This document shows positions 45,323 to 57,089 of a stretch of DNA of 64,000 nucleotides, in pieces (positions within the stretch are counted from its first letter, which is position 1; the number at the start of each line of letters is the position of its first letter). The stretch is from Edaphochlamys debaryana. Taxonomy: Eukaryota; Chlorophyta; Chlorophyceae; Chlamydomonadales. The position numbers were made by a program, and so were the translations under genes. The notes under the pieces were generated by a model. It was given only the letters and a program-made list of their open reading frames with translations, did no database searches and was not told where the DNA came from. The DNA is taken from positions 2,356,001 through 2,420,000 of the forward strand of contig JAEHOE010000002.1 of assembly GCA_016858145.1 (NCBI GenBank), read 5' to 3'.

Positions 45323-48300
45323 TCAGCACACCACACAGCCCTTGCACGGCCCCTCCTCGCCGTCCACCACCGGCGCCCGGCCCGCGCCCGCCGCCACCTC
45401 GGTGCCGCTGTACTGCACCGCACCCGGCTCGCCACCCTTAGTAATGGCCGTACCCTCCTTGGGCGCCGCCAGGCCCGTGTCTACCGGCCCCGCCGCCGCC
45501 GCGCCGTCCGCCTCCTCGGGCTGTCGTACAGACACGACCTGCCAGTCGGGCTCGGTGGGCTCGGGGACGACCTCGGGCTCGGGGGGCGGCGGCGGCGGCG
45601 GCGCGGTGGGCGTGACGCCCGCCGAGGCCGCCACCAGCGGCTGGGTGAGGCGGCCGAGTGCCTGCTGCCCCAGGCTCTCGATGAGGGAGTCCAGCAGGGG
45701 GCGCGCCACCTCGAAGGCCAGCATGGCCTATCGCGCGGGATGGGGGATGGGCGGTGTCAGTGCTTACGTAATCTCGCCTCGCAAACCGAGCCCTGCCCCC
45801 CTGCATGGTCAATGGTCCCATTGCTGTCCCGAGACAGGACTGGGAGGCGTAAACGGTGGCGAATCGGGGACAGGCACCTGTTCTACTGCAGGGACTTGCT
45901 AGGACCCATCTGGGGGCTGAGCACATAGAAGCGTGGGCTTCGGTGAGGGCCCCGCCGTCCGGTTCTACCCACCTGGCCGCGGGAAGGCGCGTCCTCTCCC
46001 GCATGCACGCCAAAGACGATTGCCAGCGGCCGTGGCAGGGAGCCGCCGGACACCACCACCACAGCCGCCCTCTCGACGTCCAGTCCCAGGGCTGCAGAGG
46101 GAAGGCGGGCGACGGGAATGAAAACATGCTGGGGGACAAGTTGTCAAACCTTGCTTACTGCACAACACCTATTTAACCGGGTACCGAGACCCGCTGGCGG
46201 GGCCCCGGCCCTCTCCCCCGCGCGTTCCGCTGACCGCTGGACCTCAGCCGTCGTCCGCATCCCAGTGCCCCGCATGCCTCAGGCTCACCGGGGTCACGCC
46301 AGGGCTCCAGCGCCCACTGCACCGACAGCCGGAACACCTCGTCCGTCTGCGGACGCGGGACGGACACACGCGGACACAAAGTGCGTTAGATAGGCGCAAG
46401 GAGGCTTCCAGGGGCTGGGATGGGCTGGTGCATGCAGCAGCACGTTCGCGACGGAGCCGCGTGCAATGGGGGCTGTGCGAAGGGCCCGGGTGCGTGCGAG
46501 CGCAAGCGTTGCGGGCCAAACAGAAGAGCCCTACAACGCGTGCATGCAGCCCTGGGTCTGGGAGCTCCTCGCGGAGCGGAGCCTCTGAGAGCTCCTTACG
46601 GACTGGTGCCGGCACTCACAGCCACCCACACATCCCATCAGGCTATACCACGCGAGAGCCCTGAGTGCATGTAGACCGGGGTCTGGAAGCTCCTAGCGCG
46701 ACAGAGCAGGAGCTTGCAGGCGGCTGTCTTGCCCACGCGGCCCTGGCTGCAACCTCACACGGCCCAGAGCCCTGGACGCGTGCAGCCCTGGTTGGGTGCC
46801 ACACATCCCATCAGGCTACTTCAACCCATGCGGCCCTGTCCCAGGCTGCGGCCCCACCTCAATTGCGTCGCGGACGTGCTTCCAGGGCCCCTCGCCCCAG
46901 TACTTGGCCTGGCCCGGGTGCGGCATGAGGAAGGAGGCGAGCACGTCCAGCTCCAGGGGGGCTGGGGGCAGGGGGCCGCGGACATTGCGGGGGCAGGGCC
47001 AGGTGGGTGAGGTGACGAGGATGCCAGGAACGAAGGGGTCGCGCATCGGTCTCGATTCCGGTGTTCAAGTTGCGTTCATGAGTGTCCCTCCAGCCAGGGG
47101 TTGCTGGCTTCGGTACCGCCGGTACCGCCGGTACCCAAAGTCGCGAGCGCGCATCCTCACGCACCTGCTGACAGTGCTCCCAGGGTCTGCGGTGATGGAT
47201 GAGGCGGGGCACGTGGGCTCAACAAATGCTCTCCAGACAAGGCACTGTCCACTCCCTCAACCCTCAGCGCGCCTCCACCGCCCAGCAGCACATTACGCCC
47301 CACATCCCAGCCCCCAGACGACCCCACCTCCAGGGCGGCCGTCACCCCGGCGTCCGGGTGCTCGGGCGGGGCGGTCAGCACCAGCTTGCCACCCGCGGGC
47401 GGGATCTGCGACCGGCACACAGCGGAGGGAGCCGCGAGGAGAGCTCGCTCGAGCAGCTCAACGGGGCGCGGCGCTGCCGGAGCAGGGAGCGACGCAGGCG
47501 GCTGGGGTGCAGCTACCGGAACCGGCATGCCGGGCTCGGGAGACGGGTTCGGGCCCGGTTTGCGCGCCGCCGTTCTGCAGCCTCCGCCTGGCCGCCCGTG
47601 CCCCGCAGTCGTGTGTTGTCTGTGGTGCCGAGTTGCTCAGGTGGGCAAGGTTCTATCGCAGCAGGGAGCGGCTTGGGTCCACACATGCCGGGCTCGAGCC
47701 AAGGAGGGTTCCGGCCCCTAACGAGTACCGGTATCAACGTCGGCCCGCGCCGCCGCCTGCCCACCTGTGCCTCCCAGTCGGGCGTGGTGCCGTGTATGGC
47801 CGTGGTGTTGCCCAGGTTGCGGCGGGGCTGCAGCAGCTCCAGGCCCCGGGCGGTGCAGCGGGGCGCGTTGTAGAGGCGCAGGGACCACCTGTCCGGGGAG
47901 GTGGGGGTTCGTGGGGCGGGGCGGAGCGGGCGAACGTGCCAGACGGTTGGCGCAGATCCTGCCGCGGTTCAAGCCCGCGCCACCAGCCTGATACAATTTC
48001 AGCCGCTGCCCCCGCACACGCGCCCGTTCCTTCCCAAATCGCACACCCCTTTGGCCCCCTCTGCAGCCCCACCCCACCCCCTCCCTCCGCACTCCCACTC
48101 GCCCTAGCACCTGCCCCCTCCCCCTGCCCCTCCCCCTACTCCAATCAACCCACGTGCGCTTGTCCCCCAGCTCGCCCCGCTCCCAGCCCTCCGCCATGAC
48201 GCCGTACGCCCACGCCACGGACGCCTGCACCAGCTGCCGAGCCGGCACGCCCTGCGTGTCGCAGCGCCAGGCGGGGTTTGGAGCACAGCGGCGTGAGTCG

Positions 48301-51300
48301 GGTTTGGGAATGATACAAGGAACCTAGGGGCGCGCCCTGCGTGTCGCGGCGCCAGGCGGAGTTTGGAGCAGAGCGGCGTGCAGTGCAGTGCACGGTGGCA
48401 CACTCAGCTGCGGGCCCCAGTCACCTGCGTGGCGCGGCGCCAGGCGGGGTAGTCCACCAGGGGCACCAGGGCCAGCACTCGGTCCTCGGGCAGGAAGGAG
48501 CGGGCGGACTGGATCTGCGGTGTAAGGGGAGATAAGGCGATGTGGGTTGGGTGGGGGTCATGGGGCTTTCCCATGTTTGGCGGTCCTCGGGCAGGAAGGA
48601 GTGGGCGGACTGAATCTGCCGGGCACGGGGGGGGGCAGGAGTAAAAGGCAGAGGCGATGTGGGTTGGGATCTCGGGTCAGGGTAGCGCGGGCAGGAAGGA
48701 GCGGGCCGACTGGACCTGTGGGGCAATGTCGGTACTGGTACTGAAGAAAGGCAGAGGCGATGTGGGTTCGGGCCGCGGGAGGCGCACAGATGCACACGGA
48801 GGCGGCAGGCGATGTGGGTCGGGGCTCATGGGGGTTTGCTGTGTTGCGGGGTCCTTGGGCAGGACGTGCGGAGGTTGCAAGCATGGTGGCCTTCGGAGGT
48901 GAGAAACGCCTCTGGGGCTAGGAGCCTAGCCCTGATTCCGCACGCAGCTCGCCCATCCCGCTCTCCTCGCTACCGTATCTAACCATAATCCGCTCACCTG
49001 GTGGTTGTTGAGGACCACCCAGGCCCTGCGCGCCGCCGAGTCGGCCTTCTTGATGTCGTTCACCAGCCCGTTGCGGTCCTGCGCGGGGGCCGGGGGGTGA
49101 GGGAAGGGGCGTGTGAGGGACGGCGGGCAGCGACGGTCCGGAATGGAAGTGTGCATGGGCACCGCCAGGCCGTTGCGTTCCTGCGCGGGGGGCGGGGGGG
49201 CGGGGGAGAGGGGCGTGTGCAGGGACCGGGTGAAGGGTTGGACGTGGGCGTGTGCAGGGACGGTAGGCGTGTGAAGGGTGGCCACGCACGCACACGGCCC
49301 CCCACCGGCCTCCCACCTTGCCTGCCTTCCCCCGCCCTCGCCTCCCCCCACCATGGTGATCCACATCAGGTCCTTGGCCGCCATGGCCAGGTAGCCGATG
49401 CCGTCGTCGGGGCGGTCGCGGAGCACCCTGGAGGGGGGGGGGGTAGTTCAAGAGAACAGGGAACGCCTGAGGGGAGGTCGTCCGGGCGGACGCGGAGCAC
49501 TCTTGGTGGGGTTGCGACCCCGCGAGGTGGGTCTAGAGGGCCGGCGGGAGCGTAGGAGGCGTGAGGCACGCCCGCGGGGCTCAAGCTAGCACCGTCCACA
49601 CAGCCCCCCTGTGCACGCCCCTGCGGCCCCCCACCCGAACCCCCCCACCCCCTCCCCACCGCATGAGCCCCGTGTAGTCCCCCTCGTAGTACTCGTTGAG
49701 CGCCGCGTCATCGAACTTAAGGTACAGCGGGCCCAGCTTGGGGTGGCCGTTCCAAGCGTTGAACTCGGGCCTGGGGGGGGGGTGCGGTTGTGCGGGTGGG
49801 CGGACGGGGCTTGATTGGGGGGGGGCGGCAGGCTTGGGGTGGGAGGACAGGCAAGCGCTGCCGCTTCGGATGCGGGTGTGGGTGGGGCAGAGAGGGACAG
49901 AGGGGTGGAAGCCACCAGGCTGCAGTGGCATGCCACGTGGCAGTGCCCCAAGGGCCGGCCCCGGGGCTCACCAGTCCACGACGTAGATGGACTGGTACGA
50001 GTTGACCTCTCCTTGGGGGGAGAGGTGGTGGGGAGGGGCGGGGAGGGGCGAGGGGTGAGGGGTGAGGGGCGGGATGGGCGTCAGGGGTCATGAGCTCTGC
50101 GCTTAGAGGGTGGTCATGGCGGGCCAACGCAGGCCACTCTTTTCCCTTGCTGTTTCGGTGCGCCCTCGGCCCATCGGTGCCGCCATTTGGTCTGTCGGTG
50201 CCCCTCACTGTGGTGCTGCTACTGCTACTGCCACTACCGCTGCGCCCGACGCTGCTACTGCCGCTGCCGCCCAGCACCTGTGCCCATGAGCGGCCACACG
50301 GTGAGGTCCCGTGCCGCCACCGCCTCCTGGATGGTCCACACGCGGCGCATGTAGCTGTTGTTGACCAGCAGGCACTTGACGGCGGACCGGGACAGGAAGG
50401 AGGCGCCGCCTGCACAGGCAGGGGCGGGAAAGGCGGCAGCGGGGTTGGCGTAGACGTCAGATGGTGGTGACGGCAATGGCGCCGGCAATCAGCGCGAATC
50501 GATTCCCACGGCCCGGCGCAGTGAGGGCGGGAGGCGGCTTGGGGGTGTGCAATGCGATAGACGCATTACGCACAATACGCGCCGGGTCCAGCCCGACCAC
50601 ATCCTGTCATCAGCACCCAGAGATGGGGGCCTCCCCCACGCCACGCACGCACGGCCGCGCTCGCTCGCTCACGGTAAGAGTCCATCTCGCCCTTGTACTT
50701 GGACACGATGGCGCGGGCGTCCTGGGGGGGAGGGGAGAGCGCCCTTGTTCGCTGTCTATGCTGCAACTACACCCGCCACACACACGCTCGGTCTTCTGAC
50801 TCCTCGCTTCTCTCGGCCTTTACAAGAGCAGCCCTGAACACGCTCGGGCCCGGGCCTTGGCGCTAATGATGCGGTTGGTACGACACACATCGACGCATCC
50901 CCTCCCCATTCCCCCCATTCCCCCCATTCCCCCCAAGCCCTGACGTTGGCGCTGATGGTGCGGTTGGTATCGAGTGCCTACCGGAGACTAACCTCCCCAT
51001 CCCCCCAAGCCCCCCCCACCTTGGCGTTCATGATGCGGCCGCTGGCGTAGTCCACCACGGGGGCCAGCAGCACGTAGACCTGGGGGCGCCGGGGTCGGGG
51101 GGGGGGACAGTGAGGCGGTGAAGGGGGGCCGGGGGGTAGCAGCACGTGCATGCTGCTGGGGGTGGGGTGGGGGGGCGGGAGGGGGGGGGCCAAGATGAGT
51201 GGGGTGCGCGGGGGGTCAGAAGAGGGAATTGGGGGCCAGCCGCACGTATACCTGGGGGCGGCCAGGATGTGTGACGAGTCGGCATGATGAGGGGAGAGGG

Positions 51301-52314
51301 TATGGGAGGCGGGGAGCAAAGGCCCGGGCTGTTGCGACTCTGCCCAGGCCACGGTACCTGCAAGGGGTTCTTCGCTGCTCCTGCTCGGCCGGCCCCTCCC
51401 CCAAACCGTCCCCACCCCACCTTGCCGGCTGTGTAGATGGCGGGGCTGTCCTTGATGTGACCCATCTTCACCTCCAGATCGGCATCCTGACGGGCAGATG
51501 CGATTTGTGGATTTTGGTGGGCTTCAGTGGGCATTTAACGGTTGGTGGGAGTGAAGAGTGGGAGAGCACACAAGTGCGGTGCAGGGAGGCCGCGGCAAGG
51601 AGACGAACGTGACGAGTACGGCCGGACCCGGACCCGCAGTACCTGCGGCACGCACATCTGGTCCACCCAGACGTACTGCGCCACGTTGTTGACGTACAGC
51701 CACAGCAGCCAGGCAGCCACCTGCGTGAGCGACAGAGGGTGAGAGATCGACGGTCAGGGGACGCGCGCTCCGAGAGGTGGTCTGAATGAGCAGCTCTCAG
51801 CTCAGCCTCTGCTCTGCTGGCTTCCTCTGTCACGACGGCCCGCGTACGCAGGCGTCCACTCAGTCCACAGAGCTGAGCCGCAGCTGACCTCGATCTGAAT
51901 GTCGTGGCCGTTGGCCAGGGACCAGTCCACGTCCCTGTCCCCCTCATCTCCATCGAGCTCGGTTATCTCGTAGCCCTCCTGGCCGCAGTCGTGCAGCCAG
52001 GTGCGGAAGTCATCGATGCTCTCCTGCTTGCCTCGGATGCGCCAGCGGTAGGACAGCACGGCGACGTCCTGGGAGGTGGGCGTGGCGGAGTGCGCGGGCT
52101 GAAGGGTGCCTTTGCAGTGGCGTCGGGGGGTCAAGGGGTAGCAGGGACATCGTTGCCTTGACCAAAGCGCACGTACCCGTTCCGGTTCCTCCGTTATCTC
52201 GCACCAGCGCAGCTGCCATGCATCGAGCTGATATGGAGGTGGCGTCTGTGTGCCTTGCGCCTTCAATTCCGCAAGGATTAGCGGGACGTCCTTGACGCGG
52301 AGGTATCGCGGCAT
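45323..52314 (-). CDS. HET-like (heterokaryon-incompatibility-type) domain protein (702 aa)
   Basis: Twenty exons keep phase: 52314-52177, 52068-51889, 51720-51643, 51486-51421, 51079-51020, 50721-50673, 50409-50278, 50011-49972, 49770-49660, 49427-49352, 49078-48998, 48514-48425, 48251-48154, 47888-47765, 47405-47328, 47186-47165, 46961-46858, 46346-46289, 46091-45973 and 45727-45323. The N-terminal 270 residues follow the fungal HET domain: DVAVLSYRW (ALSY.W), QYVWVDQMCVPQ (.WiDa.CInQ), VKMGHIKDSPAIYTAGKVYV (M..IY..A..v) and YMRRVWTIQEAVAARDLTVW (R.Wt.QE). In fungi HET domains trigger cell death after non-self fusion. A role in an alga is unknown, and the fold is related to TIR-like domains. 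The C-terminal half (SIQSARSFLPED, HPGQAKYWGEGPWKHVRDAI and so on) is unrecognised. The tail is Pro/Glu-rich and ends CKGCVVC, a cysteine cluster that might be lipidated. Confidence 0.78.
47112..47137. repeat. GGTACCGCC microrepeat
   Basis: Three consecutive GGTACCGCC-like units lie in the intron between HET exons 47405-47328/47186-47165 and 46961-46858. Confidence 0.6.
48240..48400. repeat. duplicated 5' edge of HET exon 13
   Basis: CCCTGCGTGTCGCAGCGCCA at 48250 and CCCTGCGTGTCGCGGCGCCA at 48335 repeat with 84-85 bp spacing, each followed by GGCGGGGTTTGGAGCA-like sequence. The copy includes the acceptor region of exon 48251-48154. Confidence 0.7.
48480..48830. repeat. tandem repeats of the 5' edge and acceptor of HET exon 12
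   Basis: Units of about 100 bp repeat: GGGCAGGAAGGAGCGGGCGG with GACTGGATCTGCGG at 48486-48520, again at 48589-48620 and 48689-48720, and GGCGATGTGGGTT at 48535, 48653, 48755 and 48808. On the coding strand each of the first three units carries a CAG acceptor before IQSA-type coding sequence. Only the copy at 48514 opens the exon used in my model. Confidence 0.8.
49060..49200. repeat. duplicated 5' edge of HET exon 11
   Basis: GCCCGTTGCGGTCCTGCGCG at 49066 and GGCCGTTGCGTTCCTGCGCG at 49168 are about 100 bp apart, both followed by a G-run and GAGGGGCGTGTG. The acceptor of exon 49078-48998 is duplicated. Confidence 0.7.
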
Positions 52315-52927
52315 CTCTGTGGCCTGTCAGCAGCGATATGAAGACTTGAAAAGTTTTCAGGTTGAAGGAAGCGACTGGTCGACTTTGCGAGTTACATGTA
52401 TGTCGCGGGTTTGCTGGGCCGAGCACTGCTCCGGGGCCTGCTGACTCAGAGTTGTGTTGCTCAGATGCGGAACTCTACGGGCCCGAGCTGTGTATGTCTT
52501 GTCAGCTGGTCGGGAGTACGGGGGCTCGGCCCGGTAATGCCGGATCCCGCCCAGAGACCGGCCCAAGGCTCCCCTGGCGATATCGGCTTCCTTGACTTCT
52601 CCATTCTGTCCTCAACTTCTGTGTCCACCGCGTCCAACCCGGATGACCAGCCACAATACGCCGACACGGGCACAGCCGGCACACACCTCATACGTACACC
52701 GCACACATGCTTGGTCCCCGCAAGCTTCCCCCTCGCTGTGAGGCCGAGAGGCCTTCAACACCAAGAGGCCTCCTGCCAGACCCCGCCACCCCGCCATCAC
52801 CTCGGCTCAGCGACACCGCCCCTCTCCCGTCCTTGACCCCATCACCGCCCGGCCCGCCCAACGCACCATCCTGCACCCGTGCCCGCACACGCAAGCAACG
52901 CTGCTACAGGCCCCTCCTACAGGCCAG
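52315..52927. promoter_or_regulatory. HET gene promoter and helicase 3' UTR
   Basis: This is a 613 bp spacer between two minus-strand genes. TTACA at 52391-52395 (TGTAA on the minus strand) could be the helicase poly(A) signal, but it is 530 bp after the stop and close to the HET start, so this is weak. Confidence 0.4.
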
Positions 52928-55900
52928 TTACGCGGGCACGGTGTGCACGGGCATGCCCTTCTGGTTGCGCTCGATAATCTCCTTTGCGAGCGCCACCTGC
53001 CGCCCCAGCACCAGGCTGCTCACGGTGCCGCGCCCGCCCGCGCCGCGCGCCGTGCGGCCCACTCGCCGTACGTACTCCGAGGGGTCGCGCGGGAAGTCGA
53101 ACAGCACCACGTGCTCGCAGTACTGCGCGTCGATGCCTGGGGTACGGGGCAGGGATTCCAACGGGACCGGGAGCTCCATGGCGCGTACTGTAACCTGCAT
53201 GCAGGCGATCTGTCGCCAGTAGGACTTGAGCCGGTTCCCGCAGAACTAGCCTTTCCCGAGCGGTGGGCCCCGGCGTTCGCCCCTTAAGCGTTTGCCCCGT
53301 CCGGACCCCGGTCAGGCGCCCAGGCGCTGCTCGTGCGGCCTAGCTCACCTCTCGAGGTGCGGTCCGTGGCCACCAACACAAGGGGCACGTCCTCCGGGGC
53401 CCGGGCCTCGGCCTGGGGGCGGTCCTCGTGGTCCTCCTCCGATCCTCCTCCGGACGGGCCCTGTCCCGACCCTGGCCCCTCCTCGCCCCGCTCCTCCCGC
53501 GCCGGACGCTGCGGCCTGGCGGCGCGCGCGCTGGCCGACACCGGCTTGAGGAAGCGCGCCAGGTACTCGCCGCGCAGCTCCTCGCGGATGGCCTCGTGGT
53601 ACGGCAGCACCCTGTACGGCAGCACGCGTATGGCACATGTGAGCAGGGCCGCCGACCCACATCGGTCTCGGACCACATACCCCCGACCCACATCGAGCTG
53701 GCCTCAGTCGGTCCCGACCCACATCACCACAGCAAGTACTTGCTTCACCCCACCCACTCTACTCCATTTGCCGGTCCCACCTGTACCGCTCCTCCCGCGG
53801 GTCCGTTCGCTTGAGGTAGTTCTCCACGTCACGGCAGGACTCGATCTTGTTGCAGAACACCATGACGCGCGCCGCGCCGTGGCGGTCCAGCAGCTTCTGG
53901 AGGGCCTGCGGAAGGCAGGGGGGGAGACAGGGGGGTCATTGCTGGCACCTCCTGGCACATTCCGCTCGGAGCACAGAGGGCAAAAGGTGCGCGGTGGTGA
54001 TGACCAATACGTGGGCCGGTGGCAACTCGGGACCCAGCCCCGCCCGCACCTCGAGCTTGCGCCTGCGGCCGCTCTCCTCGCTGACCTCGTCGCCGCCGCT
54101 GCAGTCCACCAGCTCCTCCACCAGGCCTGGGGGTGGGTGGAGGTGGGTGGGCAGGTGGACGGGTGGGCCGGACAGGAGGATGTGGAGGGGACTCCCGGTG
54201 GAGGGAAACGGGATAGCGGCTGACTGCAGCGATGCCCTGGCCACTGACAGGAGAAGCGGCGTCCCCTCCCACGTGGGTGTGGCGAGGCGGACGGGCTCGG
54301 GAGAACCCGCCACTCCCCGTTCCCCCGCTACCCACAACCGTCCCGCGGCCCCTCCACACACCCAACCCCATTCTCACCGGGTGCGGTGCGGTGCAGCCCC
54401 GGTCCGAACACGGGCGTGAGCTCGGGCCACTCCTCCCTCAGCGCCGCAAACGTGTGCTGCGGCAGCGTGGCGGTCACCAGCACAAAGCGCAGCGCTTGCG
54501 AGGGGGAGGCGGCGGCGCGGAGGGGGGCCACCTGGTCCAGGAAGGCGGTGTGCTCGCCTGGGGGCGGGGGGGGGGGGGAGTTCGACAGTCTGGAGAGCGA
54601 ATGGAGAGATAAAGCGGCACAGGGGGACGCCGGGGGCAAAGGAGCGGGTGCAGGTGGGTGGGAGGGTGGCTGGGTGGTGGAAGGCGTGGGCGAGGGACAG
54701 GGCGACGGGTATGCACATGCTAGTGCCCGACGCGTCACGGAAAACACACACGTTTTTCCCCCCACCCGCCCCCCTCACCCAGCAGCACGTCCACCTCGTC
54801 CATCACCAGCAGAACCCGCCCCCCCGACACGCCAGCACCCGATGCGTCACGAAAAACACACACGCTTTTCCCCCCAACCTCCCCCATCCCGCCTCACCCA
54901 GCAGCACGTCCACCTCGTCCATCACGACCACGCGGCAGCCCTCCAGCGACAGAGTCCCCGCCTCCAGGTGCGCGGCCAGGCGGCCGGGGGCCGCCACCAG
55001 CAGGTCGACCCCCTCCTTGAGCAGGTCCTGGGGGTGGGGGGTGGGGAAACGGGGGGAACCGTGTGTGTTTCGTGACGGGCAGGGCACTGGCGCCCTGATG
55101 CTACTACCACCAGCGAGTCAAGTCCTGAGTTTAAAGTTCGGAACAGGTCCCAGGCGTCGCCCCAGACCACCCGGCACGCACGCACAGCCGCACGCATGCA
55201 CGGCCGCACGCAAGCAAACACGCATGACCGCCAAGCGCGCACGCACCCGCTGCGTGCGGTACGACATGGCCCGCGCCTTGTCGTCCCCCTGCCCCCCCGT
55301 GAAGGCGACCGAGCGGTGGCGCAGTCCGGCGTTGGACAGCGCCCGAGCCACCCGCATGACCTGCTGCACCAGCTCTGGGGGGAGGCGGGGGCGGGGAGGC
55401 GAGGGGGGAGAAACGTGTGTGTATTGCGTGACAGGGCTGCTGCTCGTAGCCCGGGCCACCCGCATGACCTGTTGCACCAGCTCTGTGTGGGGCCGCAACA
55501 AGGCCCCACCCACCTGTGGTGGGCGCCAGGACGATGGCCCGGGGGCAGCCGGGCTTAGTCACGCGCTTCCCGGCGGCGGCCTCCTCCTCCCTCAGCATCT
55601 GCGGGGGCAGACGGGCAGTCGCACCGGTACCGGAGGTCAGCACAAGCGAATCAGCAGCAGGCACTAGGGCTCGACCACAGCACCTCGTCGCCTTTTGCGG
55701 CTTGCGTGCCTGGTCGGCACGCCTGCCTGACACGCCCGAAACACACCGCCCCGCCCTTCTTCCCCCCCCCCCGCCGCGCCCGGCCCTGCCCCACCTGCAG
55801 TATTGGCAGCAGGTAGGCCAGCGTCTTGCCGCTGCCGGCCTGATCGGCCAGGGCCAGGGGCGCCCCGGGCGGGGCGCTCGTAAACGCCGCGAAGGAGGCG

Positions 55901-57089
55901 GCCTGTTGGGGGGTGGGTGGAGTGGCAGCGGGCTAAGGCCAGGGGAGATACGGGGATGTTGATTGCCTCCCCTCAGCACGGGCACGGGTCTCCTCCAGTC
56001 TGGCCCATGCCACGCCGCAACACCTTGGCCGCTGGACATCCTCACGGGAAGATGTCAAGGTGGCACCTGGAGGTAACAATGCCCAGCCCCACACACGCCG
56101 CTCGCCTGGATGTGCGATGGCCGTTTGATGCCCAGACTCGCCAGCGCCGCCACCACCTCCTCGCTAGCGCCCACGGTGCGCCAGCTGTTACCCGCGAAGA
56201 AAGTGCCCTTGTCGCCGTCGTACGGCCGTACGATCGGGATGTCGTACGGCAGGGGGCGGTTGCCCGTCTTGGACCCGGGCAGGCCCGGCGGGCCCGGCAC
56301 GGGCCCGGTGGGGGCCTCCCCATCCGCCGCTGCTGCGTCCACTGACGTGAATTCAGAGTCCCGGCGGCGGCCGCCACCACGGCCGCGGTCCCCGCCCCGC
56401 CCCCGATCGCTCCTTTCCCCGCGGCCGCCCCACTCCTCGTCGCGACGCCGCTCAGAGCCGCCAAAGCGGCCCCGCGGCCCGTCCCGGTCCCTGTCCCGGC
56501 CCCAGCCGCCGCCGCCAGACCGCCCGCCGCCGCGGCGGCCGTCGCCGGTCCGGGCGTCCCTGTCGTACCGATCCCGGCGATCGGTACGGTTGTCGTACGA
56601 ATCACGGTCACGGCTGTCGCTGGTGCTGGTGCTGGGGCGGAGGTAGCCCTCGTCCTCAGGCGCTCCGAGACTGCTGCTCGCGCCGTCAGGGCCCTCGCGG
56701 CGGCCGCGGCCGCCGTCCCAGGCCGGGTCCCGAGCCCTGTCCCTGAACCCGGTCCTGGCTCCTCCCCTGGCTCCATCTCCACGAGATCTGTCGTACCGGG
56801 GCCCAGCGTCGCCGCCGGCATCATCGTCGTCGGCCCGGTCGCGGCGGCGGCGCTCCGGGAAGCCCTCGCCGTCAGCGTCGCCGCGGCCCACGCCTGGCCC
56901 TGCCTTGGAGAACAGGCGGCGTGGGCGCAGCGTGCGGCCCTCCTGCTCGAAACCGTCGCGAGGCGGGGCGCTTTCATCAGCGTCCGCGGCTGTTCCGCGG
57001 CCGGCCCGAGCTCTGCAAGCACGGGCGTCCAGGTGGGAACGCGCTTGACCAAGCTTGCGCGACTGGCAGCGCGAGACCGGCGACCCCAT
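52928..57089 (-). CDS. DEAD-box-family RNA helicase, DEVD type, likely organellar (762 aa)
   Basis: Ten exons keep phase: 57089-56106, 55902-55795, 55598-55514, 55374-55247, 55027-54898, 54557-54378, 54126-54050, 53905-53781, 53611-53349 and 53136-52928. Motifs in order: Q motif (LGIKRPSHIQ), motif I (ADQAGSGKT), Ia (LAPTTELVQQ), GG (FTGGQ), Ib (VAAPGRL), II (DEVD rather than DEAD), III (VTATLP, TAT for SAT), IV (VMVFCNKIESC), V (ATDRTSRGID) and VI (YVRRVGRTAR). These enzymes remodel RNA using ATP. The DEVD form with a long basic leader recalls plant chloroplast RH50-type helicases, so rRNA maturation or intron work in the plastid is a fair inference. The first 300 residues are Arg/Gly/Asp-rich (RGG-like), a likely RNA-binding tail. 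Intron 1 has a GC donor (CAG|GCGAGC at 56105). The start at 57089 is a choice; the frame is open to 57266. Confidence 0.85.
54725..55485. repeat. intronic repeats and duplicated exon edges in the helicase gene
   Basis: AGCAGCACGTCCACCTCGTC, the end of exon 55027-54898, recurs at about 54781 and 54901. CACCCGCATGACCTGCTGCA, the start of exon 55374-55247, recurs at about 55350 and 55458. A block of about 40 bp containing GTGTGTGTTTTCGTGACG flanked by G/A runs occurs near 55035-55085 and 55405-55435 in one orientation, and near 54730-54765 and 54842-54875 in the other. Confidence 0.75.

Noticed and set aside
46796..48199. 467-residue open frame on the plus strand
   Set aside because: It runs antisense across several HET exons and introns and lacks any family motif; the minus-strand exons keep phase throughout.
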